A stretch of DNA of 64,000 nucleotides from Rhodococcus sp. P-2 (GTDB lineage Bacteria > Actinomycetota > Actinomycetes > Mycobacteriales > Mycobacteriaceae). A program made the translations under genes and the position numbers. The DNA lies in NCBI RefSeq assembly GCF_016598535.1, contig NZ_CP066779.1:1-64000 (forward strand), given 5' to 3'. Under the pieces are notes generated by a model that did not search any database, was not told where the DNA came from, and saw only the letters and a list, made by a program, of their open reading frames with translations. Shown piece by piece: positions 1-9,668 of this stretch (its first letter is position 1; each line of letters begins with the position of its first letter).

Positions 1-2
1 CG

Positions 3-665
3 AAGTCCCGGGTGGACGAGGTGCTCGGGTTGGTCGGGTTGTCCGAGGTGGCGGGCAAGAAGGCCGGCGGGTTCTCGTTGGGTATGTCGCAGCGTCTCGG
101 GTTGGCGGGTGCGTTGTTGGGGGATCCGAAGGTGTTGTTGTTCGACGAGCCGGTCAACGGTCTCGATCCGGAGGGCATCGTCTGGATTCGTAAGTTCATG
201 CAGCGGTTGGCGGCTGAGGGCCGCACAGTGTTGGTGTCGAGTCATCTTCTGTCGGAGATGGCGTTGACGGCGGAGCAGTTGGTGGTGATCGGTCGGGGTC
301 GGTTGATTTCGGATTCGACGGTGGCGGAGTTCGTGGATCGTTCGTCGGAGTCGACGGTGCGCGTGCGTAGCCCACAACTCGACGCTCTCCATGCCGCATT
401 GACTGCCCACGGACTGACTGTCCGCGAGGAGCATTCAGGATCGGAGCCGGTGTTGGTGGTCGTGGATTCGACCACCGATGTGATCGGTGGTCTGGCTGGC
501 TCGCAGGGAATCGTGTTGCACGAGTTGGCGTCCCAGCAGGGATCGCTCGAGGACGCGTTCATGAAGTTGACCGGAGACGATGTCCAGTACCACGCATCCG
601 GTGTCGATCCGGGTGCCGGAGCCCACCACGCAAACACACAGCACGCTATGGGAGGTGCACTGTAA
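3..665 (+). CDS. ABC transporter ATP-binding protein (5' end outside window)
   Basis: The ATPase subunit of an ABC exporter, powering the permease that follows. The reading frame is open from the first bases, so the N-terminus with the Walker A motif lies upstream of the window. Visible are a signature-like FSLGMSQRL, Walker B VLLFDEPVNGLD and the switch histidine in VLVSSHLL. The last 100 or so residues form the accessory domain common in bacitracin/lantibiotic-type and YadH/NatA-type ATPases. Its stop overlaps the permease start by one base, so the two are one operon. The substrate cannot be read from the sequence. Confidence 0.93.
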   Translation, partial: KSRVDEVLGLVGLSEVAGKKAGGFSLGMSQRLGLAGALLGDPKVLLFDEPVNGLDPEGIVWIRKFMQRLAAEGRTVLVSSHLLSEMALTAEQLVVIGRGRLISDSTVAEFVDRSSESTVRVRSPQLDALHAALTAHGLTVREEHSGSEPVLVVVDSTTDVIGGLAGSQGIVLHELASQQGSLEDAFMKLTGDDVQYHASGVDPGAGAHHANTQHAMGGAL

Positions 666-1456
666 TGGCTGTTCTCAGTGCTGAACGAATCAAGATCACC
701 ACGACCAAGTCCCCGCTGTGGTGCACGATCACCATCATCGTCCTGGGGTTGGGCGTCGCCTGGATGATCGGGCGTTCGTCGAGTTCGAGCATTCAGGCGT
801 ACAACGACGAAGCCGCATCAGGAACTCCTGATTTCGAGAAATTCCTCCCCACGTTCAACGACGCGGGGCTTGGAGTTTCCGGCTTCGGCGTCATGGTCCT
901 GATGATCATGGCGGCGCTCGCGATCACCAGCGAGTACCGCTTCGGCATCATCCGCACGACCTTCCAAGCCATCCCGAGTCGGGCGTCGGTTCTGATCGCG
1001 AAAGCCGGCCTGATCGGAGCCTTCGGAGCGGTGCTGTCCTTTGTCCTCATGCTCGGCGCAGTCTTCATCACCAAAGCTGCTGCAGGCACTGAAGGTTCCA
1101 CCAACCTGGCACTCGACAACGCCGATGCCTGGCGCGCCGTCTACGGCGTACCGATCTTCGCGTTCCTTTGCGTCGTCCTCGCTATCGCCGTCGGAGCACT
1201 CCTCCGTCAATCTGCCGGAGCTATTGCACTACTGCTGCTGTGGCCGCTGCTCATCGAGAGCCTGTTCGGCATGTTCGGATCCTTCGGTAGAAACGTCACA
1301 CCGTTCCTCCCGTTCGCCAACGCCGACCACTTCCTCTCTTCGGGTTCGAGCACCAATTTTCATTGGGGCCCTTGGGGAAGCCTGTTCTACTTCGCCGCAT
1401 TTGTTCTGGTGGTTTTCGGAATCAGCATCGCCGTCGTCAACAAGCGCGACGCCTGA
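665..1456 (+). CDS. ABC transporter permease (ABC-2 type)
   Basis: A 263-aa integral membrane protein, partner of the preceding ATPase. Hydrophobic segments occur near residues 18-37, 75-95, 115-140, 165-190, 193-212 and 238-258, giving the six-helix layout usual for ABC-2 permeases. The ATG overlaps the ATPase stop (TAATG), which fixes the start. A strong inverted repeat follows the stop, so this is the last gene of the operon. The family covers export of drugs, lantibiotics or lipids, and nothing here narrows it. Confidence 0.88.
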   Translation: MAVLSAERIKITTTKSPLWCTITIIVLGLGVAWMIGRSSSSSIQAYNDEAASGTPDFEKFLPTFNDAGLGVSGFGVMVLMIMAALAITSEYRFGIIRTTFQAIPSRASVLIAKAGLIGAFGAVLSFVLMLGAVFITKAAAGTEGSTNLALDNADAWRAVYGVPIFAFLCVVLAIAVGALLRQSAGAIALLLLWPLLIESLFGMFGSFGRNVTPFLPFANADHFLSSGSSTNFHWGPWGSLFYFAAFVLVVFGISIAVVNKRDA

Positions 1457-1468
1457 CCGAACACCACG

Positions 1469-1504
1469 ACTGGCCGCACCGGAGATGGTTCCGGTACGGC
1501 CAGT
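1469..1504 (+). terminator. Rho-independent-like terminator after the ABC operon
   Basis: An inverted repeat (actggccg..accgga, loop gatgg, ttccggt..cggccagt) lies 13 bases past the permease stop and is followed by ttctcgtt. The stem is about 15 bp with two interruptions. Confidence 0.7.
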
Positions 1505-1535
1505 TTCTCGTTGCCACAACCGAAGTTCACATAAC

Positions 1536-1554
1536 TTAGGATAGGCTCACTTCT
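1536..1554 (+). promoter_or_regulatory. Possible IdeR/DtxR iron box
   Basis: The 19-mer ttaggataggctcacttct agrees at about 14 of 19 positions with the DtxR/IdeR consensus as I recall it (TTAGGTTAGGCTAACCTAA), the left half being nearly exact. It sits 36 bases upstream of the hydrolase start, a place where a repressor could block transcription. The right half is weak, so this is a suggestion. Confidence 0.4.
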
Positions 1555-1590
1555 ATTCGATTCGGCAACGAACTGAGGCAACGGACAGCG

Positions 1591-2391
1591 ATGCAGACTC
1601 TGACAACCCAGACGATTTCCACTCCGGGCACCGAGATGCGTGTGTGGCGCACGTCGGCGCTCGACCGGAAATGCGTGGTCTTCCTGCATGGCGCCGGAGT
1701 TGATCATCGAATGTTCGACGACCAGGTCGCGGAACTCGCGGGGGCCTATTCCCTGGTGCTACCCGATTTACGCGGTCAAGGGCTGTCCATCCTGAAGGAA
1801 GGCCACCGCGCCACTCTCGACACTGTGATCGACGACGTGAAGGTCATGTTCGACTCGCTCGGAATCGATCGGGCAAGCATCGTCGGACACTCGTTCGGCG
1901 GAAACATTGCGCAGGAGTTCACCCACCGCTATCCGGATCGAGTCGACAAGCTCGTCATGATCGGCAGCCCTGGACAGCACCGGGAAATGAGTGCCGCCGC
2001 TGCCTCGGCGATCAAGATCGGCACACATCTGTATCGACGAATTCCGTGGGGCCCCTTTGCCTTTTACAGTGGTCGGTGGTCGAGTCGAAATCCCGCAACT
2101 CGCAGATACGTTGCCGACTGCATGCTGGCCGCCGGACGGCAGACGTGGCTGGATTTGGGAACAAGCGGGTTCGCGTCACTCTGCCCGGTGGATACGGCAC
2201 CCCGAAAGGAGACCCTCCTGATGCGGGGAGAGGTAGACATGGCGCGCCAACTCGATCGCATCTACGACGCGCTGAGTGAACAACTCCCCGACCTGACTCG
2301 CCGGGTGGTGATCAGCGGTGTCGGACATCAATGCACACAGGACAACCCGGAAGAGGTCAACCGCGCGCTGGCCGAGTTCCTGGCAGACTGA
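1591..2391 (+). CDS. Alpha/beta-fold hydrolase
   Basis: A 266-aa soluble hydrolase. The nucleophile elbow is GHSFGG with Ser near residue 101, the oxyanion-hole region is FLHGAGVDHRMF near residues 31-42, and the likely catalytic histidine is in GVGHQC near residue 247. Length and layout fit the esterase/lipase/haloperoxidase-like branch. The substrate is unknown. A possible iron box upstream would fit a hydrolase acting on a siderophore ester, but that is inference. It converges on the trehalose-phosphatase gene, only 9 bases away. Confidence 0.85.
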   Translation: MQTLTTQTISTPGTEMRVWRTSALDRKCVVFLHGAGVDHRMFDDQVAELAGAYSLVLPDLRGQGLSILKEGHRATLDTVIDDVKVMFDSLGIDRASIVGHSFGGNIAQEFTHRYPDRVDKLVMIGSPGQHREMSAAAASAIKIGTHLYRRIPWGPFAFYSGRWSSRNPATRRYVADCMLAAGRQTWLDLGTSGFASLCPVDTAPRKETLLMRGEVDMARQLDRIYDALSEQLPDLTRRVVISGVGHQCTQDNPEEVNRALAEFLAD

Positions 2392-2400
2392 CCCTACGTG

Positions 2401-3189
2401 TCAGCGTTCCAGTTGCGCGGCAAGCTCTTTCATCCACTCCAGAAACGCCTGCGGGCCGTCGAACTGGACGCCGTCGACAGCAGCCACCTCCGGTGCAATG
2501 TCATCGCCCTTGACCACCAACGCTTCTCCACCCGAGGCAAGGACAGCAGCAAAGGCGGGTAGGTCACCCCGGTCGTCGCCCGCATACGCGACGACGTCGA
2601 CCCCTGCGGCTGCGATCGCGCGAAGGAGGCCTGTTCCCTTGTCCTCCTCAACGGGTGGGCGCAATTCCTCGACCAACTTGCCGGGCTCACGACGCAACCC
2701 GGTCCGGCTCGCGATTCCTGTTGTCGCCGCTTCCACCAGGCGCTGCGCGGCCACTCGATCCGCGGCCCGACGCCAATGCACTGCTACCGCAAGGCCTTTG
2801 CTCTCGACATGGATGCCAGGAACTGCCTGAGAGTCGAACAAGCGGCGCAGTTCGGCTTCTGCTTCGGTGACAGCATCGCTGAACGCCGCGACTGCCGGAA
2901 GCACTTGGATTCCGTCGTCCGTCCAGGTCTCGACGCCGTAGGAACCCATGAGCACAACGGAATTCAAGCTGAGCCGCTCTCGCAAGAACGACACCGGCCG
3001 TCCCGAGAGCAAGCCGACCACACAGAGGTGCTGCGCCAGGGTCGCGAGCACGTCTTCGGCGCCGGGCAGGAGTGCACTCGCCGACGGATCGTCGACGATG
3101 GGTGCAAGCACTCCGTCGAAATCCATCACCAGTCCCGCACGAGCTGGATCGGACGTGAGTCGGAGGATGACGTCCGAAGCGGTTCGCAT
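2401..3189 (-). CDS. otsB: Trehalose-6-phosphate phosphatase
   Basis: Removes phosphate from trehalose-6-phosphate to give trehalose, a stress solute and precursor of mycolate glycolipids. The 262-aa protein has the HAD nucleophile motif DFDGVL at residues 23-28, a middle cap region and the late acidic motif YAGDDRGD near residue 220, in the order typical of OtsB. The frame is open further upstream, but the ATG at 3189 puts the motif at the usual distance from the N-terminus. No synthase gene (otsA) is adjacent. Confidence 0.88.
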   Translation of the reverse strand: MRTASDVILRLTSDPARAGLVMDFDGVLAPIVDDPSASALLPGAEDVLATLAQHLCVVGLLSGRPVSFLRERLSLNSVVLMGSYGVETWTDDGIQVLPAVAAFSDAVTEAEAELRRLFDSQAVPGIHVESKGLAVAVHWRRAADRVAAQRLVEAATTGIASRTGLRREPGKLVEELRPPVEEDKGTGLLRAIAAAGVDVVAYAGDDRGDLPAFAAVLASGGEALVVKGDDIAPEVAAVDGVQFDGPQAFLEWMKELAAQLER

Positions 3190-3360
3190 GGTTCGAGTGT
3201 GCCAAATCGATCGCACTCGCAATACCAACACCGGAGCCGAATGTAATCTCTGCCACTTCGTCCAGGTTGTCCGGAACCGCTGAGTAGGTCGCGTCCTCTC
3301 CCTGCACATCCCCACATTGGTCCGCTAAAGTTCTCACGACGCTTACCAAACTGGGGGGTA

Positions 3361-3693
3361 ATGATGAGCGAATTGACTGTCGTCACTGACGGCATCCGAA
3401 AGTACGGCTCGACGTCGACCGAAGCGGCAGGACGCATCGCGCAGGCCGCCGCCGTCGATCTGGGTGCAAACATCGCTGCAGTCGCACCGGCCGTGGGCCC
3501 CGCCGGGATCGAATTTCTCGAAGCATTCGCGCGCGCTCAGGCCACACACACCAAAGATGTTGCAGCACTCGCCACGTTCTACGCCGGCAACGCCGCAACG
3601 GCCGGTGCAGCCGCGCAGGCCTACGACACCACAGATCAAGCAATCGCAACAGATCTGACCGCTGCGGCTGGATCGACGGGCGCGACCGCGTGA
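3361..3693 (+). CDS. EspC-like type VII secretion substrate
   Basis: A 110-aa alanine-rich, mostly helical protein without a signal peptide. It resembles the ESX-1 secretion-associated EspC family (small helical-hairpin proteins exported by type VII systems). Two ATG codons lie in tandem at 3361 and 3364 behind a very G-rich ribosome site (ggggggt). The next gene begins inside its stop codon (GTGA), so the pair is co-translated. The relation to EspC is from overall character and context, not a diagnostic motif. Confidence 0.65.
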   Translation: MMSELTVVTDGIRKYGSTSTEAAGRIAQAAAVDLGANIAAVAPAVGPAGIEFLEAFARAQATHTKDVAALATFYAGNAATAGAAAQAYDTTDQAIATDLTAAAGSTGATA

Positions 3694-4919
3694 GCACCGA
3701 AGACGACTCGACGACCGTCATCGAATTCCTTCACGGTGGTGCTCCGGCCCCGGTACTGCCGAACAACGCGGTCGAATCGATGCTCGCCGGCATACCGGTA
3801 CCGGCGCTACCCGGAATCGAAGATCTGTTCGCGCCCTTGATCGAACTCGGGAAGAGTCTCGGCACAGGCACTTTTGCGGGCATCGATCCCGTCGGCATCT
3901 TCGATCAGGCGTCCACTCTCATCGACCACGCCATGGGACTGTCCCAAAGCGCGGTCGCCGAGGTGGGCCAGACCTGGAACAGCACCGGTAGTGAAGCCGC
4001 GACCGAACTGTCGCGATCCGCCCAGAACAGCGGCGCCGAATTGAGCGAACGCGGAACCGCGATATCGAAAACTGCTGCCGCCGCCGCGGAATCGGTGCAG
4101 CGAGGCAACGCGAATCTCGCGGCAATCGCGCAGTCCTTCGCCACCACGGTTGCAGCTGCTGCGCCGATCGCGTGGACACCGCCAGGACAGGCGATGTTGC
4201 TTGCCTCGGCAGCTGAACACATGCAGGCAGCCGTCGCGTCGGTGACTCGGACTCGTGGGGAGATGCTCGGGCACACCGCAGCCATGAACGCCCTTGCCGG
4301 GTCGATCCCAGTTCCGACTCCACCGACCAGTGAGGCACTGTCCAACCTGGTCACTCCGGAGGCAATCAACAACGCCGCCCGTCAGATCGCCCAACCTCTG
4401 TCTGCCTCAACCGATGCCGGTGACGCGTACTCCACCCACCAGGACTCCACTCAGCCAGGCACCGACGCAGTCCGGACCTCGGCGGCGCAGGCAGGCGCCG
4501 GACTTGCGACCGGCGTCGACAAGTTGTGGGGCGCGGGCAATTCGTCGACGTCACTCACAGCTGGCGGGTCGCCGTCACCCAGTGCGACGACGAGCTCCGG
4601 TGGAGCATGGGTGGGTGGAAGCGGCACTATCGGTGGAATTGCAAGGGGCGCAGCGGGAGTTACTGCGGCTCAACCGGTCCCGATAGCAACGCCCGGCCTG
4701 GGTGCACCATCGTCGGCGGCCGCCAGTGCTGGCATGTCGCCGGGCGGCATGTTGGGCGGTGGACCCCGCGGATCTCGGGACGACGAGTCGTCACGCACTA
4801 CCCCGGGGTATCTCGTGACTGCCGGCGACGAGAATTCGATGGTCGACGACCTACCGATGGTGTCACCGCCCGTGCTCGGTGCCGAGAATCCCGATCAGTA
4901 TCTGTTCCGAGATCTTTGA
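3690..4919 (+). CDS. EspA/PPE-like large ESX-associated protein
   Basis: A 409-aa protein whose first ~210 residues are long Ala-rich amphipathic helices (LSRSAQNSGAELSERG and similar), followed by a Gly/Ser/Thr/Pro-rich low-complexity tail and an acidic C-terminus ending QYLFRDL. It has no signal peptide. Coupled to the EspC-like gene by a 4-base overlap, it matches the EspC-EspA pairing of mycobacterial ESX-1, where both partners are secreted together. No ESX core genes lie in the window, so the secretion machine must be elsewhere. Confidence 0.6.
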   Translation: MSTEDDSTTVIEFLHGGAPAPVLPNNAVESMLAGIPVPALPGIEDLFAPLIELGKSLGTGTFAGIDPVGIFDQASTLIDHAMGLSQSAVAEVGQTWNSTGSEAATELSRSAQNSGAELSERGTAISKTAAAAAESVQRGNANLAAIAQSFATTVAAAAPIAWTPPGQAMLLASAAEHMQAAVASVTRTRGEMLGHTAAMNALAGSIPVPTPPTSEALSNLVTPEAINNAARQIAQPLSASTDAGDAYSTHQDSTQPGTDAVRTSAAQAGAGLATGVDKLWGAGNSSTSLTAGGSPSPSATTSSGGAWVGGSGTIGGIARGAAGVTAAQPVPIATPGLGAPSSAAASAGMSPGGMLGGGPRGSRDDESSRTTPGYLVTAGDENSMVDDLPMVSPPVLGAENPDQYLFRDL

Positions 4920-4952
4920 TCGGGACTTCCCGGCCGGGGCGGCATTACAACC

Positions 4953-5939
4953 TCAGACGAAGCCCAACTCCCGTACCGCCGCGCGCTCCTGCTCCAATTC
5001 GCTGACGGACAGGTCAATCCGTTCGCGCGAGAAGTCGTCGATCGCGAGGTCGGGAACGATAGTGAATTCACCATCGGCGCAGGTCACCGGGAAAGACGAG
5101 ATCAATCCTTCGGGCACTCCGTAGGAACCGTCCGAACACACGGCCATGGACACCCAGTCCTCGGCCGTTCCGATCACCCAGTCGCGGACGTGGTCGATAG
5201 ACGCGCTGGCCGCACTTGCCGCCGAGGACGATCCACGCGCAGCGATGATGGCGGTGCCTCGTACCTGCACAGTCGGGATGAAATCGTTCTCCACCCAGTC
5301 GCGGTCGTTGATCACCGCGAGCGCAGGCTCACCCGCGACGGTCGCGTGGGACAGGTCCGGGTACTGCGTCGCCGAATGGTTTCCCCAGACGGACACCTTG
5401 CGCACCGACGACGCACGAACGCCGGTCTTCTTCACCACCTGCGCAATCGCTCGGTTGTGGTCGAGACGCGTCAACGCACTGAACCGAGTATCGGGTACAT
5501 CCGGCGCGTTGTTCATCGCGATGAGAGCGTTGGTGTTGGCCGGGTTGCCGACGACCAGCACCTTGACGTCCGAGGCGGCGTTGTTGTTGATCGCCTTCCC
5601 GTGCGCTGTGAAAATCGCGCCGTTCGCGCTCAGCAAGTCGGCGCGCTCCATGCCCTTGCTCCGCGGACGCGCACCGACCAGCATGCCGACGTTCGCACCG
5701 GAGAAGGCAACATCGGGATCGTCGGTGATGTCGATGGAGCTCAGCAACGGAAATGCGCCGTCTTCGAGTTCCATCGCAACGCCTTCGGCAGCGGACACGG
5801 CGGCGGGAATCTCAAGCAGTCGAAGTTTGATCGGTACGTCAGCGCCGAGCATCTCCCCCGCAGCTATGCGGAAAAGCATTCCGTATGCGATCTGACCCGA
5901 CGCTCCGGTCACCGTGACGGTTACGGGCGCAATACTCAT
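4953..5939 (-). CDS. mdh: Malate dehydrogenase
   Basis: Oxidises malate to oxaloacetate with NAD in the TCA cycle. The 328-aa protein has the Rossmann motif [10 protein letters not shown] near residues 11-20, the substrate arginines in [15 protein letters not shown] and the catalytic histidine in [13 protein letters not shown]. This is the cytosolic-type (group 1) malate dehydrogenase found in actinobacteria. The ATG at 5939 follows a gaggag ribosome site, which rules out the in-frame start further upstream. Confidence 0.96.
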   Translation of the reverse strand: MSIAPVTVTVTGASGQIAYGMLFRIAAGEMLGADVPIKLRLLEIPAAVSAAEGVAMELEDGAFPLLSSIDITDDPDVAFSGANVGMLVGARPRSKGMERADLLSANGAIFTAHGKAINNNAASDVKVLVVGNPANTNALIAMNNAPDVPDTRFSALTRLDHNRAIAQVVKKTGVRASSVRKVSVWGNHSATQYPDLSHATVAGEPALAVINDRDWVENDFIPTVQVRGTAIIAARGSSSAASAASASIDHVRDWVIGTAEDWVSMAVCSDGSYGVPEGLISSFPVTCADGEFTIVPDLAIDDFSRERIDLSVSELEQERAAVRELGFV

Positions 5940-6005
5940 TGCCGACTCCTCACCTGCCGTTTTCACGACTGTCCGTTCTACAACGCTGTAAGAACGGTTT
6001 CCACG

Positions 6006-6635
6006 CTAGTCGAGTAATCCGGCCACTTCGTGGTCTGTCAGTGTGGTTCTCGGCACTCGTCCCGCCGCCGTCACGAGTTCGACGGCGCGGTACAGCGGAC
6101 GCTCGTCCAGCCCGGCGCCGCGGGCTTCGGCACGCAACTGTTCGATCAGGACCGAAGACAACGCGGCCGCCGGTACCAACTCGCTGGCTGCCAGGGCGTC
6201 GGCGAGTTTGCGGAGCGCAAGGATCTCCAACTCGCGCCCGCCACCCGCGGTATACAACGCGAGCGGGATTCGCACGGTGGACCGCCCGTCGCCGAGCGTC
6301 AGGCTGACCTCGCTGATCCGGCCGGATCGCACCGTCAGCGCCGCTGTGAGTACCTCGGCGACGTCGACGTCGTTGGTTCGGAAGCCGGCTTGAGCCCGAA
6401 TCCTGTTGCCGTACAGGGTGATGTGTCGGCGCAACGTCATCAGAATGGCCAGCGACGTCGGCACCGCGATGACGGCACCGACGATCGCTCCCACGGTCGC
6501 CGTCGAGAAAACACTGACGATCAACCCGACGACAACACCGAACACCACCACGACGACAGCGAACTTCTTCAGCCGCGGCGCGATCAACGCCACGGGAACC
6601 AGATCGAGCGAAACCGGTTCGGCCTCAGTGCTCAA
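6006..6635 (-). CDS. Membrane protein with two N-terminal helices, unknown function
   Basis: A 209-aa protein with two adjacent hydrophobic helices (about residues 22-46 and 48-65) followed by a ~140-residue soluble region that starts like a bacterial PH-type domain ([11 protein letters not shown]). No ATG exists near the 5' end; a TTG at 6635 overlaps the end of hisS by 11 bases and is the best start, which implies coupling to hisS. I do not recognise a specific family. Confidence 0.6.
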   Translation of the reverse strand: MSTEAEPVSLDLVPVALIAPRLKKFAVVVVVFGVVVGLIVSVFSTATVGAIVGAVIAVPTSLAILMTLRRHITLYGNRIRAQAGFRTNDVDVAEVLTAALTVRSGRISEVSLTLGDGRSTVRIPLALYTAGGGRELEILALRKLADALAASELVPAAALSSVLIEQLRAEARGAGLDERPLYRAVELVTAAGRVPRTTLTDHEVAGLLD

Positions 6636-7896
6636 CGAGATCCCCGAGCTTGTCGACGACCTGGTCGAGTGCCACCGACTCCTGCTCACCTGTCGCCAAC
6701 TGTTTGACGACGATCACGCCTTCTTCGAGTTCACGCTCGCCGAGAACCAACGCGATTGCGGCACCCGAGCGGTCGGCCGCTTTCATCGAGCCCTTCACAC
6801 CACGATTTCCGTAGGCGATGTCAACTCGAATTCCGTTGGCACGCAGCTGGTGAGCAATCTTCACCAGCGCTGCCTTCGCTTCGGTACCCATCGGCACACA
6901 GAACACATCGACACGTGCCGGTGGTGCTACCGACTTACCCTCGGCCTCGAGCGCGAGAACAGTGCGGTCGACGCCGATTCCGAATCCGATCCCCGAGAGC
7001 GGCTGTCCGCCCAGTTGTTCCATCAGACCGTCGTAGCGACCACCGCCACCGATTCCGGACTGCGCGCCCAGTCCGTCGTGCACGAACTCGAAGGTCGTCT
7101 TGGTGTAGTAGTCGAGGCCGCGAACCATGCGCGGGTTGACGACATAGGGAACACCCAAGGCGTCCAGGTGCGCGAGTACCTCGTCGAAGTGTGCCTTGCA
7201 GCTCTCCGACAGGTGATCGAGCATGAGCGGTGCGCCCGCAGTCATCTCACGCACATCCGGGCGCTTGTCGTCGAGCACGCGAAGCGGGTTGATCTCGGCG
7301 CGTCGACGCGTGTCCTCGTCGAGCGGGAGTGCAAAGAGAAACTCCTGCAGCAGTTCGCGGTACTGCGGTCGGCAGGTGTCGTCGCCGAGCGAGGTGATTT
7401 CGAGGCGGAAGCCGTCGAGCCCCAATGACCGGAATCCGGCGTCGGCGATCGCGATGACCTCTGCGTCGAGTGCGGGGTCGTCGATCCCGATGGCCTCGAC
7501 GCCGACCTGCTGCAACTGGCGGTAACGACCGGCCTGCGGACGCTCGTAGCGGAAGAACGGGCCCGCGTAGCTGACCTTGACCGGCAGCTGTCCACGATCG
7601 AGGCTGTGCTCGATGACCGCACGCATCACACCGGCGGTTCCCTCGGGACGCAACGTCACCGAACGGTCGCCACGGTCGGCGAACGTGTACATCTCTTTGC
7701 TCACGACGTCGGTCGACTCGCCGACGCCGCGCGCGAACAATCCGGTGTCCTCGAAGATCGGCAATTCGATGTGGCCGTATCCGGCCAATCTGGCGGCGCG
7801 CGTCAAACCGTCACGAACGGCGACGAATTCGGCTGACTGCGGCGGAACGTAGTCCGGAATACCCTTGGGTGCAGAGAAGGTGCTGGCTTTACTCAC
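6625..7896 (-). CDS. hisS: Histidyl-tRNA synthetase
   Basis: Charges tRNA-His with histidine. The 423-aa class II synthetase shows motif 2 ([13 protein letters not shown]), the histidine-binding GGGRYDGL and the C-terminal anticodon-binding domain ([19 protein letters not shown]). The start is GTG at 7896 behind aaggaaaag. It sits 16 bases downstream of the MBL-fold hydrolase gene, as in the syntenic mycobacterial locus. Confidence 0.97.
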   Translation of the reverse strand: MSKASTFSAPKGIPDYVPPQSAEFVAVRDGLTRAARLAGYGHIELPIFEDTGLFARGVGESTDVVSKEMYTFADRGDRSVTLRPEGTAGVMRAVIEHSLDRGQLPVKVSYAGPFFRYERPQAGRYRQLQQVGVEAIGIDDPALDAEVIAIADAGFRSLGLDGFRLEITSLGDDTCRPQYRELLQEFLFALPLDEDTRRRAEINPLRVLDDKRPDVREMTAGAPLMLDHLSESCKAHFDEVLAHLDALGVPYVVNPRMVRGLDYYTKTTFEFVHDGLGAQSGIGGGGRYDGLMEQLGGQPLSGIGFGIGVDRTVLALEAEGKSVAPPARVDVFCVPMGTEAKAALVKIAHQLRANGIRVDIAYGNRGVKGSMKAADRSGAAIALVLGERELEEGVIVVKQLATGEQESVALDQVVDKLGDLVEH

Positions 7897-7911
7897 GAGA
7901 GGTACTTTTCC

Positions 7912-8592
7912 TTATTCTTGTGCGCTGAGTCCAACGAGAAACGGGTTCGAGCTTCGCTCGGCGCCGATCGAACTGTTACCACCGTGCCCGGGCAGGACCA
8001 CTGTCTCGTCGCCGAGTACCAGTAGCTTGCGGGCGATCGAGGCGAGCAACTGCTCGTGATTTCCGCCGGGCAGGTCGCTGCGTCCGATCGAACCCTGGAA
8101 CAGCGTGTCACCGGTGAACGCCAAGTCCACGGGTCCGGTCTCCGTGTTCGCCTGGGTTCGGAACACCACGGATCCCTGCGTGTGCCCGGGTGTGTGGTCC
8201 ACGAAAAAAGACATTCCGGCCTCGGTGATCTTGTCTCCATCGGCCAGTTCGATCACCTCGTCCGGCTCCACGAACGTCATACCCTGGATGAATTCCTTCA
8301 TTGTCGGGCCGATTCCCCGTGCCGGATCACTGAGCATGTAGCGATCCTCGGGATGGATGTACGCGGGTACGGAGTACCGCTCACAGACCTCGCGGGCCGA
8401 CCACACGTGATCGAGATGGCCGTGTGTCAACAGGACCGCGTTGACCGTCATGTCTTTGGAGTCGAGATATTCGAAGAGCGGCTCGGCCGCGTCCTGCCCT
8501 GGATCGACGACCACACATTCGCACGCGTCGTCCTGGGCGAGTATGTAGCAGTTGGTTTGGAACATCCCGGCCGGAAAACCAGTGACGAGCAC
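7912..8592 (-). CDS. MBL-fold metallohydrolase (glyoxalase II-like)
   Basis: A 226-aa metallo-beta-lactamase-fold hydrolase. The metal motif THGHLDH lies near residues 60-66, with further ligands in DHTPGHTQGS, FTGDTLFQGSIG and LPGHGG, the set seen in hydroxyacylglutathione-hydrolase-like enzymes. The GTG at 8592 has a gaggag ribosome site at good spacing. Actinobacteria use mycothiol instead of glutathione, so the true thioester substrate is open. It stands directly upstream of hisS. Confidence 0.88.
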   Translation of the reverse strand: MLVTGFPAGMFQTNCYILAQDDACECVVVDPGQDAAEPLFEYLDSKDMTVNAVLLTHGHLDHVWSAREVCERYSVPAYIHPEDRYMLSDPARGIGPTMKEFIQGMTFVEPDEVIELADGDKITEAGMSFFVDHTPGHTQGSVVFRTQANTETGPVDLAFTGDTLFQGSIGRSDLPGGNHEQLLASIARKLLVLGDETVVLPGHGGNSSIGAERSSNPFLVGLSAQE

Positions 8593-8786
8593 GGGGGCAA
8601 CTCCTCTTCGAAGGGTGGAAACGAACAACACGGTGTCGGTTACAGCCTAAGCTGCTGCCCCGCCAGTAAGTTCTCAGGTTGCAATGGGAGACTCTGACGA
8701 CGAGTAGAGCCGCTTGCCGAAGCCGACCCCAGGGTGTCGCTCGGCCGGCCGACCACGATCCACCCGCGATACGGAGGACTACAGCA

Positions 8787-9668
8787 GTGCCGAGTAACGA
8801 GCAACGCCGCGAGGCGGCGAAACGCAAGCTCGAGCGTCAGCTCGAACGCCGCGCAGAACGTGCCCGCAAGCGCAAGCAGATGACGATCGCCGGAACTGCG
8901 CTCGGCGTGGTTGTCGTGGTCGGTGTCGTCGGTGGACTCATCTGGCTGAGCAACCGCAGTGACGACGACGCGAACACCACCAACACTGCTGCCGACGACT
9001 CGAGCCTCACGCCACAGACTGCGGGTGCCATGCCTGCCGGACTGTCGACGCCGCTCGCCGACACGGTGTCCTGCTCGTACCCGGCTGACGGCGCTACCGC
9101 GTCCAAGGCCAACAATCCGCCTCGTACCGACGGAATCCCCACCACCGCGCCCGACGCGACGCCGAGCATCAGCGTCGAGACCTCGCAGGGAAACATCGGG
9201 CTCACGCTCGACGGAACGAAGTCGCCGTGCACGGTCAACAGCTTCGTGAGCTTGGCGCAGCAGGACTACTTCAACGACACCACCTGCCACCGTATGACGA
9301 CGAGCCCCTCGCTCCAGGTTCTGCAGTGCGGTGACCCGTCGGGCACCGGCACCGGCGGACCGGGCTACGGATTCGACAACGAGTTCCCCACCACGGCCTA
9401 CGCCACCACCGACCCGGCAGCGCAAGAGCCCGTCACCTACGCGCGCGGCACGGTTGCGATGGCCAACACCGGGGCACCCGGTAGCAACGGCAGCCAGTTC
9501 TTCCTCGTCTACGGCGACTCACAACTCCCGCCGCAGTACACGGTTTTCGGCACGATCGACGAAACCGGGCTCGCCACTTTGGACAAGGTCGCGGCCGGCG
9601 GATCGACGCCAGAGGGCGACGGCAAGCCGAATCTGACCACCGACATCAAGACAGTAAGGCTCGACTGA
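8787..9668 (+). CDS. Membrane-anchored cyclophilin-type peptidyl-prolyl isomerase
   Basis: A 293-aa protein: a basic, charged N-terminal stretch (residues 1-31), one transmembrane helix (about 33-55), a Thr/Asp-rich linker, then a cyclophilin domain (about 120-290) with FFLVYGDSQLPPQYTVFG near its end. It faces the outside of the membrane and should assist folding of exported proteins. The GTG at 8787 follows cggagg at 9 bases, so the longer frame upstream is not used. It overlaps the next cyclophilin gene by one base (TGATG). Confidence 0.9.
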   Translation: MPSNEQRREAAKRKLERQLERRAERARKRKQMTIAGTALGVVVVVGVVGGLIWLSNRSDDDANTTNTAADDSSLTPQTAGAMPAGLSTPLADTVSCSYPADGATASKANNPPRTDGIPTTAPDATPSISVETSQGNIGLTLDGTKSPCTVNSFVSLAQQDYFNDTTCHRMTTSPSLQVLQCGDPSGTGTGGPGYGFDNEFPTTAYATTDPAAQEPVTYARGTVAMANTGAPGSNGSQFFLVYGDSQLPPQYTVFGTIDETGLATLDKVAAGGSTPEGDGKPNLTTDIKTVRLD

